The notes: generated by a model not told the origin, from the letters alone. Counted from the first letter of the stretch, positions 1 to 6,762 are shown. The stretch is 12,837 nt of DNA from an uncultured archaeon (GCA_937890045.1 CALBXV010000626.1:1-12837); one strand, 5' to 3'. Made by a program: numbers and translations.

Positions 1-3
1 AGA

Positions 4-402
4 ATGTCTAATAAAAAAATGAAGGTTGAATTTACAGACGCAGAAGGTGGAAAATTCACTCTATCATTAGAAGGTATTCTATCCAAAGAAAAAATGACGA
101 AAATAATAGAAGTTTTTGAATTTTTAGGTGGCGATAAAACTAAAAATGATAATGATAATGATAATAATACAAACACATGCTTTGCAAAAGTCATTAATTT
201 AATAGAAGAAAAATATTCTACTACTTATTTTACATCATCTCAATTATTAGAATCATATGAAGATACTTACCAAACACCAATTAAGAAAAGCACTATCTCA
301 ACTTATCTAAATAGATTAACAGATCAAAGATTAGTTAAAAGAAATAGAAATTCTCATGGATTTATTTATTGTAAAGTAAATTTAATATTAAACAAATCTT
401 AA
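4..402 (+). CDS. Winged-helix domain protein of unknown role
   Basis: 132-residue protein not assigned to a named family. Residues about 6-45 look like a small beta-hairpin plus helix module (MKVEFTDAEGGKFTLSLEG, then a helix ending in FLGG). A low-complexity Asn/Asp linker follows (about 48-55). Residues about 59-128 have the pattern of a winged helix-turn-helix: helices, then a recognition-helix-like segment (KSTISTYLNRLTDQRLVKR) and a wing (NSHGFIYCKV). A DNA-binding regulatory or adaptor role is inferred from that fold only. The ATG at 4 is the first in the window; the frame is open back to base 1, so an earlier start outside the window cannot be excluded. Its TAA stop (400-402) overlaps by four bases the stop of the convergent membrane-anchored winged-helix gene. 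No signal peptide or membrane segment is visible. Confidence 0.6.
   Translation: MSNKKMKVEFTDAEGGKFTLSLEGILSKEKMTKIIEVFEFLGGDKTKNDNDNDNNTNTCFAKVINLIEEKYSTTYFTSSQLLESYEDTYQTPIKKSTISTYLNRLTDQRLVKRNRNSHGFIYCKVNLILNKS
145..168 (+). repeat. Short in-frame hexamer tandem repeat
   Basis: AATGAT is repeated three times (145-162) and followed by the variant AATAAT (163-168). It encodes the Asn/Asp-rich linker of the winged-helix protein. A hexamer unit keeps the frame when copies are gained or lost, so linker length could vary between strains. This may simply be low-complexity AT-rich drift. Confidence 0.5.
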
Positions 403-923
403 CTTTGATTAATAATTTTTTTAGCCTTATCAGTTATTTCATAAGTAAACGGTCTATTAGAACTCCTAATAACTATATTTTCTTCATATAATTTCTTAAG
501 TAATCTAGCTGTATGTTCTCTTGTTTTCTTAATATAATCTTGAATTCTTTTAGTTGATTTATTTCCATTTAATATAGCTGTTACAATGTTAGTTTCTGTG
601 ATATTTAAACGTGACAAATGTGATATTGAACGTGACTCTTTTTGATTTGTTTTATTATCAAACGTACTATTTACTTTATTCACACTTATTTTATCTACAT
701 TAGTTACTTTTTCTATTCTCATTTCATTTATATCTAATCCAACCTTAACATCTACAATTCTCCCCTCAAGTTTATCTATTCGATTAGTAAATTCATTAAT
801 AAAAGCTCTTAATATATCATCTTGATCAGTATAACCATCTTTTTTTTGCTTAATTATTATTAATAATATTAATGATATTACTATTGAAATTATTGCAATT
901 AAAGAAATAATCCAATCCAACAT
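399..923 (-). CDS. Membrane-anchored winged-helix (MarR/ArsR-like) putative regulator
   Basis: 174-residue protein with one strongly hydrophobic N-terminal segment (about residues 3-24) followed by KQKK. By the positive-inside rule this puts the rest in the cytoplasm. Residues about 35-70 are amphipathic and probably coiled coil, followed by a polar linker to about 100. The C-terminus (about 103-174) reads as a winged helix: a helix, the segment STKRIQDYIKKTREHTARLL as helix-turn-helix, then a wing (IVIRSSNRPFTYEIT). This suggests a DNA-binding domain tethered to the membrane, possibly dimeric through the coiled coil. The specific target is unknown. The start is the ATG at 921-923; a second ATG 7 bases upstream is out of frame. 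Its stop codon overlaps the stop of the plus-strand winged-helix gene. Three copies of GTGATAT lie just upstream and could be an autoregulatory site (inference). Confidence 0.65.
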   Translation of the reverse strand: MLDWIISLIAIISIVISLILLIIIKQKKDGYTDQDDILRAFINEFTNRIDKLEGRIVDVKVGLDINEMRIEKVTNVDKISVNKVNSTFDNKTNQKESRSISHLSRLNITETNIVTAILNGNKSTKRIQDYIKKTREHTARLLKKLYEENIVIRSSNRPFTYEITDKAKKIINQS

Positions 924-939
924 ACTCCATGGTTTAATA

Positions 940-969
940 ATATCACTATATCACCTTTTCTAATATCAC
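940..969 (-). promoter_or_regulatory. Three direct GTGATAT repeats upstream of the membrane-anchored regulator
   Basis: On the plus strand ATATCAC occurs at 940-946, 948-954 and 963-969. On the minus strand this is GTGATAT three times within 30 bp, directly upstream of the ATG at 923. Three copies of one heptamer in so short a gap is more than base composition readily explains. The same heptamer forms one arm of the dyad at the PolD large-subunit start. An operator role is inference. Confidence 0.35.
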
Positions 970-970
970 A

Positions 971-1369
971 TCACATTTTATTAACAATATCATCTAACAC
1001 TTTATTAATCAGATTTATAGCATCTTTTTTTTCTTTATTATCTATATTTGAAGATTTTATATTTATAACAACTTTAATCATCTCCATAATTTTTTCTGAT
1101 ATTCCATAGTCTAAAATATTTAGATATGATAATAATAATAATGTAGTTATAGATTTTTTAATATTTGATTTTCCTTGATGCTTTATTCTTATGAATGCAC
1201 TAGGTTGGATAATTCCTTTATCTTTATATAATATACGTTTTTTTAAAGATTTATTATTAATTTTTCCATAAATATTGCATAAAATAGTGTCTAATTGAAC
1301 TTTAGTTATATTCGAATTATTTATTAAATAAGATCCTAATTCATCATCTTTAATCAGATCTATAAGCAT
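971..1369 (-). CDS. Unrecognised helical protein
   Basis: 132 residues, not recognised as a named family. It is predicted to be largely alpha-helical and is Lys/Ile/Asn-rich. A notable middle part (about 54-85) contains a basic stretch (AFIRIKHQGKSNIKKS) followed by a hydrophobic helix (TTLLLLSYLNILDYG). That helix is short and polar-flanked, so I read it as a buried helix of a helix-turn-helix-like bundle rather than a membrane span, but with little certainty. The ATG at 1367-1369 is the natural start. A TATA-like CTTATACA on the minus strand (1389-1396) lies about 20-27 bases upstream, which would fit a leaderless transcript. It is divergent from elf1 and co-directional with the membrane-anchored winged-helix gene 47 bases downstream. 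Confidence 0.5.
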   Translation of the reverse strand: MLIDLIKDDELGSYLINNSNITKVQLDTILCNIYGKINNKSLKKRILYKDKGIIQPSAFIRIKHQGKSNIKKSITTLLLLSYLNILDYGISEKIMEMIKVVINIKSSNIDNKEKKDAINLINKVLDDIVNKM

Positions 1370-1399
1370 ACTTAATATTATACATTTTTGTATAAGAAT

Positions 1400-1462
1400 C
1401 TTTCTTTTTTGAACATGTCATTTTCATTAAATAATATTAATATTATATATAAAAAAAGAAAG
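1400..1462. repeat. Inverted repeat in the divergent intergenic region
   Basis: CTTTCTTTTTT (1400-1410) and its exact reverse complement AAAAAAGAAAG (1452-1462) form an 11-bp perfect inverted repeat with a 41-base spacer. It lies between the unrecognised minus-strand gene and elf1. The arms are homopurine/homopyrimidine, so low complexity may explain it. A hairpin across the spacer or a bidirectional regulator site are possibilities only. Confidence 0.35.
1444..1452 (+). promoter_or_regulatory. Putative TATA box for the elf1-GGGPS-polD2 operon
   Basis: TATATATAA fits an archaeal box A. Transcription would start about 25 bases downstream, near 1473-1478, giving a leader of roughly 70 bases with the palindrome at 1494-1507 and the Shine-Dalgarno at 1536-1542. 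In DNA this AT-rich TATA-like strings are frequent by chance, so the call rests on position. Confidence 0.35.
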
Positions 1463-1493
1463 GTTTTCGTAATTTATTTTCATTTTTAGTAAT

Positions 1494-1507
1494 TAATAAG
1501 CTTATTA
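1494..1507. promoter_or_regulatory. 14-bp perfect palindrome in the elf1 leader
   Basis: TAATAAGCTTATTA reads identically on both strands. With no spacer it suits a dimeric DNA-binding protein better than an RNA hairpin. It lies just downstream of the inferred transcription start and 41 bases before the elf1 ATG, where an operator could block RNA polymerase. The function is inferred. Confidence 0.3.
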
Positions 1508-1535
1508 GTTTATTACATAGATTATATTAATATTA

Positions 1536-1542
1536 GAGGTGA
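1536..1542 (+). promoter_or_regulatory. Shine-Dalgarno site of elf1
   Basis: GAGGTGA ends six bases before the ATG at 1549. It is one of only two strong ribosome-binding sites in the window and fixes the elf1 start. Most other genes here lack a clear site. Confidence 0.75.
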
Positions 1543-1548
1543 ACCAGT

Positions 1549-1782
1549 ATGGGAAGTAGAAAAAGAAAAGTTATTAGAATATTTAAACGAACATTACCAA
1601 AAATATTTGGTTGTCCTAGATGTGGAGTTGCAGCTGTAAGAGTTAATAAAAAAGAGGATGGTGACACAATTGTCGTTTGTGGAAGTTGTGGACTTACTTT
1701 AGATAATATTAAAAAAAGTAGAAAAGAATCAATAGATATTTACAATGAATTTGTAGATTTATTTATGGCAGGGAAACTTTAA
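1549..1782 (+). CDS. Elf1-type transcription elongation factor (zinc ribbon)
   Basis: 77 residues, matching the small archaeal and eukaryotic Elf1 family. The N-terminus is a basic tail (MGSRKRKVIR). A four-cysteine zinc ribbon follows, with C22/C25 (CPRCG) and C44/C47 (CGSCG), and the C-terminal helix contains the family-typical acidic Asp-Ile-Tyr...Phe-Val-Asp pattern. In eukaryotes Elf1 associates with elongating RNA polymerase II and helps passage through chromatin; the archaeal protein is presumed to act with the archaeal polymerase. The start is fixed by the Shine-Dalgarno at 1536-1542. It is the first gene of a likely operon: the GGGP synthase start follows its stop after one base. Confidence 0.9.
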   Translation: MGSRKRKVIRIFKRTLPKIFGCPRCGVAAVRVNKKEDGDTIVVCGSCGLTLDNIKKSRKESIDIYNEFVDLFMAGKL

Positions 1783-1783
1783 T

Positions 1784-2530
1784 TTGGATGTTGGAAAAAT
1801 AGAAAATAAACTTCTAACACTAATTAAAAATAAAGGTACAATATGTTTAGCTTTAATTGACTCTGAAAATATTAATAGTAAAAATTCAGCTAATATTTCA
1901 AAAAAAGCAGAAAAATTAGGTGTAAAAGCAATATTAGTTGGCGGTTCAACAGCAATAGATCAAATAGAATTAGATAAAATTATCAAAACTATAAAAAAAT
2001 TCGTAAAAATACCAGTAATTTTATTTCCAAGTAATGTTACTGGAATTTCACCTAATGCAGACGCTATTTTATTTAGTTCACTCCTAAATTCAGAAAATCC
2101 ATATTACATAATTCAAGCACAAGCTTTAGGAGCAATATTAATTAAAAAATATAATCTAGAAGCTATTCCTATGGCATATTTAGTAATAGATCAAGGTGGA
2201 ACAATTGGCTATATAGGACAAGCAAGAGGAATTCCATCAAATAAACCTGAAATAGCTATTATGTATGCTCTTGCAGCTCAATATCTTGGAATGAGATTTC
2301 TATACTTAGAAGCCGGATCTGGTGTGACATCACAAATATCACCAAATATATTAAAAGCAGTAAGAAAATATTACCAAGGAACAATAATAGTTGGAGGAGG
2401 AATTACTAATGCAAAATCCGCTAAACTGTTATCTAAATCAGGTGCTGATATTCTAGTAATAGGAAACTTATTAGAAAAAGATAATTTTGAGATAGATCTT
2501 AAAAAAATAACAACTACACTAAAGAAATAA
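1784..2530 (+). CDS. Geranylgeranylglyceryl phosphate synthase
   Basis: 248-residue TIM-barrel prenyltransferase that joins sn-glycerol-1-phosphate to geranylgeranyl diphosphate, the first committed step of archaeal ether-lipid synthesis. Motifs in order: LALIDSEN with D26 at the Mg/diphosphate site, VGGS (52-55), FPSN (81-84), GGT (138-140), YLEAGSG (174-180), VGGGI (203-207) and the late phosphate-binding loop IGN (226-228). Length is typical. Some usually conserved positions differ: Ser27 where Pro is common after the Asp, and Gln137 where Pro usually precedes GGT. Both are probably tolerated. The start is TTG at 1784: a stop codon lies in frame 28 bases upstream, and no ATG or GTG lies between. 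Translational coupling to elf1 is likely (1-base gap). The family also contains heptaprenyl-transferring bacterial PcrB, but context and motifs favour the archaeal enzyme. Confidence 0.92.
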   Translation: MDVGKIENKLLTLIKNKGTICLALIDSENINSKNSANISKKAEKLGVKAILVGGSTAIDQIELDKIIKTIKKFVKIPVILFPSNVTGISPNADAILFSSLLNSENPYYIIQAQALGAILIKKYNLEAIPMAYLVIDQGGTIGYIGQARGIPSNKPEIAIMYALAAQYLGMRFLYLEAGSGVTSQISPNILKAVRKYYQGTIIVGGGITNAKSAKLLSKSGADILVIGNLLEKDNFEIDLKKITTTLKK

Positions 2531-2541
2531 ATAAACAGATA

Positions 2542-2566
2542 TTGTGATAAATAATTGATATCACAA
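2542..2566 (+). promoter_or_regulatory. Inverted repeat with the polD2 start codon in its loop
   Basis: TTGTGATA (2542-2549) and TATCACAA (2559-2566) are exact reverse complements separated by nine bases. The TTG start of the polymerase gene (2555-2557) lies in that spacer. As RNA this would be an 8-bp stem presenting the start codon in the loop; as DNA it could be an operator for a dimeric protein. The downstream arm contains ATATCAC, the heptamer repeated upstream of the membrane-anchored regulator. Function is inferred. Confidence 0.4.
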
Positions 2567-5500
2567 AATTCTATTCCAGATAAAAAACCCCTAAACAAAA
2601 AAAATATTTTATATGAACAATATCAAAAAAATATCACAAAATCATTAGAAGATTTATGGTCTAAAGCTGAAATTACACACTCAAAAGGATATGATCCATC
2701 ATTAAATATTGAATCAGATTTAGCACATGATTTAGCAGACAGAATAGAACGACTTCTTGGATTACCTATTGCTGAAAGGCTTAGATTTCTATTATCAACT
2801 GAAGATAGTAATGATCGTGTCGCTTTAATACTATCTGAAGAGATTGTTTTAGGAAAATTTGGTTATTTTGAAAAAGAAGAAGCTCTTGATTGGGGAGTAA
2901 GAATTGGTTTAGCGATTGTTACTGAAGGTGTAACTGTTGCACCTTTACAAGGCATTTCTTCTGTAAAGATTAAAAAGAATGAAGATGGTTCAAGTTACGC
3001 AGCAGTTTATTTTGCTGGACCTATTCGTTCTGCAGGTGGAACTGAATCTGCTTTTACATTAGCTATTGCGGATAAACTTAGAACTACCCTTGGACTAGAA
3101 AAATATCATTGTAATGCTTGGAGTGAAGATGAAGTTGGTCGATTTACTGAAGAACTTAGAATATATGAAAGAGAAGTAGGAAACTTTCAATTCAAAGTAT
3201 CTGATGAAGATATTAGATTAGCAATTAACAATTTACCTGTTGAAATTAACGGTGTTGAAACTGATCCAGTTGAAGTTATAGTTCATAGAGGCATGAAACG
3301 TATAGAAACAAACAGAGTACGTGGAGGTGGACTTAGAGTTCTCAACGATGGAATTATAGGTCGATCAAGAAAACTTATCAAATTACTTAACCGTTTAGCG
3401 ATTCCTGGATGGGAATGGTTATCTGAACTTAAAGGTGATTCTAAATCAGATGATAAAGAATCAAAAAGTGATAATTCACATTTTTCTGAAATTATTTCAG
3501 GTAGACCCGTATTATCTTTTCCAGGTCAGAAAGGTGGTTTTAGATTAAGATATGGTCGAAGTTATAATACAGGTCTTTCAGTTGTAGCTATTCATCCATT
3601 AGTATCTACCATATTAAATTACCCAGTAGTTGTAGGAACTCAAGTAAAGCTTGATGTCCCTGGTAAAGGTGCAATTATTTCATTCGTTGACACTATTGAG
3701 CCACCTATAGTAAAATTGAAAAACGGAACTGTAATTAAAGTTGAAAACTTAGATAATATATCTAAAATAAAACAAGAACTTGAATCTGTATTATATTTAG
3801 GTGACATTCTTATAAGTTATGGTGATTTTCTTGAAAATAATGTACCATTATTACCTTCAGGATATACTGAAGAATGGTGGATACAAGAATTAAATGATGT
3901 AATATCAAACAATTTTTCAAATATTAATCAGGTATCTAATATAACAGGATTAAATATAGATAAAATCAATAACATTTTAAGTAATCCAACTAAAATTCTT
4001 TTTTCTGAAGCGTTTAAATTAAGTGAAAAACTTAATGTTCCTCTTCATCCTAAATATCTCTATTATTGGGACCTTATTACTTTACAAGATGTTTTATATT
4101 TAAAAAATAATTTAAAAGAAACAATAGATGGAGATAAAAAATTTTTACTAATATATAAAAATAATAATAAATTAAAAGAAATAGTAGAAAACTTAGGAAT
4201 ACCTCACACATTTAGAGATATTGGTTGGATTATTGATGGAGATCATTATAAAACATTAATTAAAATATTAAAATTTAGAAAAAAATTAAAGATAAATGAA
4301 TGGAGGGACGTTTTAGAGTTTCTTACTGAAATATCTGGAATTAAAATAAAAAGAAAATCAAGTGCATTTATTGGAGTTAGAGTTGGTAGACCCGAAAAAG
4401 CAATGCTAAGAAAAATGAAACCACCCGTTCATGTATTATTTCCTTTAGAAAATGAAGGTGGAATAAAAAGAGATATATTATTAGCAGCTAAAAACGAAAA
4501 TATTTCTATTAATATTATTAATATAAAATGTAGTAAATGTGATTTAAACACTATTTCTCTTAAATGTCCTAATTGTGAAGAAGAAACAAAAATTATTAGA
4601 CATTGTCCTAATTGTAATCGTATAGTTAAAGAAGAAATATGTCCAATCTGTAAAATTAGTGGTTTACCATATACAAAATTACTGTATCCAATTAAAAAAA
4701 ATCTTAGAATGGCTGAAAAAAGCATAGACACATATGCATCAGCTCCTTTGAAAGGAGTACAATCTTTAATAAATTACACTAAAATACCTGAACCGCTTGA
4801 GAAAGGTATCTTAAGACAAAAACATAATTTGTCTGTTTATAAAGATGGTACAATCAGATTTGATGTCACTAATACAAGTTTAACACATTTTAAACCTAAA
4901 CAAATAAACACTTCAGTTGATAAACTAAAGAAATTAGGCTATTTAGAAGATATGTTTGGAAATCCGTTAATAAACGATGATCAACTTCTTGAACTTTTCA
5001 CTCAAGATATAATACTACCAATTGAAGCTAAAGATTTTTTAGAAAATACTGCTAATTTTATTGACGAACTCTTAACAAAATTTTATAAACTTGATACGGT
5101 TTATAATATTAAAAACAAGGATGATTTAGTTGGAAATTTAGTTGTTGGACTTGCACCTCATACTTCTGTTGGAATAATAGGCCGAATAATAGGTTTCACA
5201 AATGCACAAGTTTGTTTTGCTCATCCTTATTGGCATTCTGCTAAAAGACGTGATTGTGACGGAGATGGAGATAGTGTTTTGTTACTTTTAGATGTATTAA
5301 TAAATTTTTCAAAGGATTTTTTACCTGAAAAAATTGGAGGTTGGATGGATGCTCCATTACTTTTACAACCACTAATTATTCCAAAGGAACTACAGCGACA
5401 AGCATTAAATTTTGACGTATCAAATATATATCCATTAACATTTTATGAACAAACTTTAAACAAAGAATCACCACAAAAACTTATGAATATAATTGACATT

Positions 5501-6010
5501 GTAAAAAACAGATTAAATACTGACAAAGAATGTAATAATTTTTCATTTACTCATAATACAAACTTTATTTCTATTGATCATCCAAAAAGTGCTTATACCA
5601 CACTAAATTCACTTATTGAAAAACTAGAAAAACAGATTGAAATAGCAACTATTATCCGTGCAGTAGACCCAAATGAAGTTGTAAAATCTGTCCTAAATAC
5701 GCATTTATTACGTGATATAATTGGAAATATGCGTTCTTATACATTACAAAAATTTCGGTGTAAATCTTGTGGATTAAAATATAGACGTATACCTCTTAAA
5801 GGTGTTTGTCTCAATTGTGGAAAAGATCTTATTTCTAGTATTTCAAGAGGTTCAGTAGAAAAATATATTGACATAACATCTAGATTACTAAAACGATATC
5901 CTACTGATGATTATACTCAAAAAAGGTTTGAAGTAATAAAATCTAATTTACAATCTTTATTTCCTTTACGAGACAAAGAAGTTCAAACTGATTTAACTAG
6001 TTATTATTAA
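2555..6010 (+). CDS. polC: DNA polymerase D large (catalytic) subunit DP2
   Basis: 1151 residues, normal for DP2 without an intein. DP2 carries the polymerase active site, built of double-psi beta-barrels like multisubunit RNA polymerase, and works with the DP1 exonuclease subunit, which is not in this window. Visible landmarks: N-terminal DP2 region with SKGYDPSLN near 45; VYFAGPIRSAGGTES and the following conserved block; GRPEKAMLRKMKPPVHVLFP near 610; four CxxC pairs (C659/662, C671/674, C684/687, C696/699) that can bind two zincs; the catalytic loop DCDGDGD at 900-906, with D902 and D904 as the metal-binding pair; and a C-terminal zinc module C1069/1072, C1085/1088. The last eight residues, QTDLTSYY (1144-1151), match a PCNA-interacting box. 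The start is TTG at 2555: TAA lies immediately upstream in frame and no other ATG/GTG/TTG occurs before the conserved region. It lies 24 bases after GGGP synthase, probably in one operon. Confidence 0.95.
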   Translation: MISQNSIPDKKPLNKKNILYEQYQKNITKSLEDLWSKAEITHSKGYDPSLNIESDLAHDLADRIERLLGLPIAERLRFLLSTEDSNDRVALILSEEIVLGKFGYFEKEEALDWGVRIGLAIVTEGVTVAPLQGISSVKIKKNEDGSSYAAVYFAGPIRSAGGTESAFTLAIADKLRTTLGLEKYHCNAWSEDEVGRFTEELRIYEREVGNFQFKVSDEDIRLAINNLPVEINGVETDPVEVIVHRGMKRIETNRVRGGGLRVLNDGIIGRSRKLIKLLNRLAIPGWEWLSELKGDSKSDDKESKSDNSHFSEIISGRPVLSFPGQKGGFRLRYGRSYNTGLSVVAIHPLVSTILNYPVVVGTQVKLDVPGKGAIISFVDTIEPPIVKLKNGTVIKVENLDNISKIKQELESVLYLGDILISYGDFLENNVPLLPSGYTEEWWIQELNDVISNNFSNINQVSNITGLNIDKINNILSNPTKILFSEAFKLSEKLNVPLHPKYLYYWDLITLQDVLYLKNNLKETIDGDKKFLLIYKNNNKLKEIVENLGIPHTFRDIGWIIDGDHYKTLIKILKFRKKLKINEWRDVLEFLTEISGIKIKRKSSAFIGVRVGRPEKAMLRKMKPPVHVLFPLENEGGIKRDILLAAKNENISINIINIKCSKCDLNTISLKCPNCEEETKIIRHCPNCNRIVKEEICPICKISGLPYTKLLYPIKKNLRMAEKSIDTYASAPLKGVQSLINYTKIPEPLEKGILRQKHNLSVYKDGTIRFDVTNTSLTHFKPKQINTSVDKLKKLGYLEDMFGNPLINDDQLLELFTQDIILPIEAKDFLENTANFIDELLTKFYKLDTVYNIKNKDDLVGNLVVGLAPHTSVGIIGRIIGFTNAQVCFAHPYWHSAKRRDCDGDGDSVLLLLDVLINFSKDFLPEKIGGWMDAPLLLQPLIIPKELQRQALNFDVSNIYPLTFYEQTLNKESPQKLMNIIDIVKNRLNTDKECNNFSFTHNTNFISIDHPKSAYTTLNSLIEKLEKQIEIATIIRAVDPNEVVKSVLNTHLLRDIIGNMRSYTLQKFRCKSCGLKYRRIPLKGVCLNCGKDLISSISRGSVEKYIDITSRLLKRYPTDDYTQKRFEVIKSNLQSLFPLRDKEVQTDLTSYY

Positions 6011-6054
6011 TCTAATTTATCTTTAAACTAATAATTTATTATTTTTATCGCATC

Positions 6055-6064
6055 TTTAATATAT
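6055..6064 (+). promoter_or_regulatory. Putative TATA box of the metallo-hydrolase gene
   Basis: TTTAATATAT lies about 30-39 bases before the ATG at 6094. Initiation about 25 bases downstream would give a leaderless or very short-leader mRNA, consistent with the absence of a Shine-Dalgarno site. It occurs in the 83-base gap after polD2, suggesting separate transcription. The motif is weak in so AT-rich a sequence. Confidence 0.35.
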
Positions 6065-6093
6065 TACTACATTAAATACTTAGTTTGGATACA

Positions 6094-6750
6094 ATGTTTG
6101 AATATAATGGATTAAAATTTCATTGGCTTGGACATGATAGTTTTAGAATAAAAAACTCTGATACAATTTATATTGATCCATTTCAGATTTCTACAGGAAT
6201 AAAAGCTAATATTATATTAATAACTCATGAACACTTTGACCATCTTAGTGTAGAAGATATAGAAAAAATATCTACTCAAAAAACAATAATTATTGCTCCA
6301 AATATTGCAATAAAAAATTTAAAAGGGTTAACCAGTGATAACATAATGGTAATTAAACCCGGCGAGAAAAAAAAAGTATTAAATTCAACTATAGAAGCTA
6401 TTCCTGCATATAATATCAATAAATTCAGATCTCGTGATGCCGTATTTCACCCAAAAGACGAAGGAAGACTTGGTTATATTATAACTTTAAACAAAATAAG
6501 AATATATCATGCTGGTGACACAGATTTTATTCCTGAAATAAACGATTTGAAGGTAGATGTAGCTATTTTACCTGTCAGTGGAACATATGTTATGACAGCT
6601 GAAGAAGCATCTCAAGTTACTAATAAAATTAAACCTAAAGTTGCAATTCCAATGCATTACGGGTCAATAGTTGGAGATATACATGATGCACTTAAATTTC
6701 AAAAACTCTCAAAGTCTAAAGTAGAAATATTAAAAAAAGAATTTAATTAA
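6094..6750 (+). CDS. Metallo-beta-lactamase-fold hydrolase (UlaG/UPF0173-like)
   Basis: 218 residues from the ATG at 6094. This is a compact metallo-beta-lactamase-fold protein of the UlaG/UPF0173 metal-dependent hydrolase type. N-terminal strands carry FHWLGHDSFRI and YIDPF. The metal-binding loop HEHFDH is at 45-50, a second ligand region AGDTD at 140-144 supplies D142, and MHYGS contributes H188. All expected metal ligands are present, so a binuclear, probably zinc-dependent hydrolase is likely. The substrate cannot be read from sequence. An in-frame TTG at 6085 would add three residues; the ATG is preferred because the conserved domain begins directly after it. It lies between polD2 and the convergent gins51, with no evident functional link to either. 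Confidence 0.85.
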   Translation: MFEYNGLKFHWLGHDSFRIKNSDTIYIDPFQISTGIKANIILITHEHFDHLSVEDIEKISTQKTIIIAPNIAIKNLKGLTSDNIMVIKPGEKKKVLNSTIEAIPAYNINKFRSRDAVFHPKDEGRLGYIITLNKIRIYHAGDTDFIPEINDLKVDVAILPVSGTYVMTAEEASQVTNKIKPKVAIPMHYGSIVGDIHDALKFQKLSKSKVEILKKEFN

Positions 6751-6762
6751 ATTATTTAGAAC

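Noticed and set aside
1433..1533. Repeated ATATTAATAT strings in the elf1 upstream region (1434-1443 and 1524-1533)
   Set aside because: They are self-complementary, but built only of A and T in very AT-rich DNA, so chance occurrence is a sufficient explanation.
2371..2598. Minus-strand ORF of 75 codons
   Set aside because: It lies antisense across the conserved 3' end of GGGP synthase and the DP2 start. The hydrophobic translation has no recognisable domain and is explained as a shadow frame.
4429..4731. Minus-strand ORF of 100 codons
   Set aside because: It lies entirely antisense to the zinc-binding region of DP2, whose CxxC pairs show that the plus frame is the real one.
2555..6010. Intein in DP2
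   Set aside because: Archaeal DP2 genes often carry inteins at the catalytic site, but the length (1151) and the uninterrupted catalytic loop show that none is present.
6085..6093. TTG start for the metallo-hydrolase
   Set aside because: It adds only Met-Asp-Thr before an ATG that directly precedes the conserved domain. The spacing from the TATA-like element fits the ATG equally well.
6011..6093. Possible tRNA or small RNA gene between polD2 and the hydrolase
   Set aside because: No cloverleaf, T-loop sequence or GC-rich stem is visible. The gap is almost pure A/T and is best read as a promoter region.
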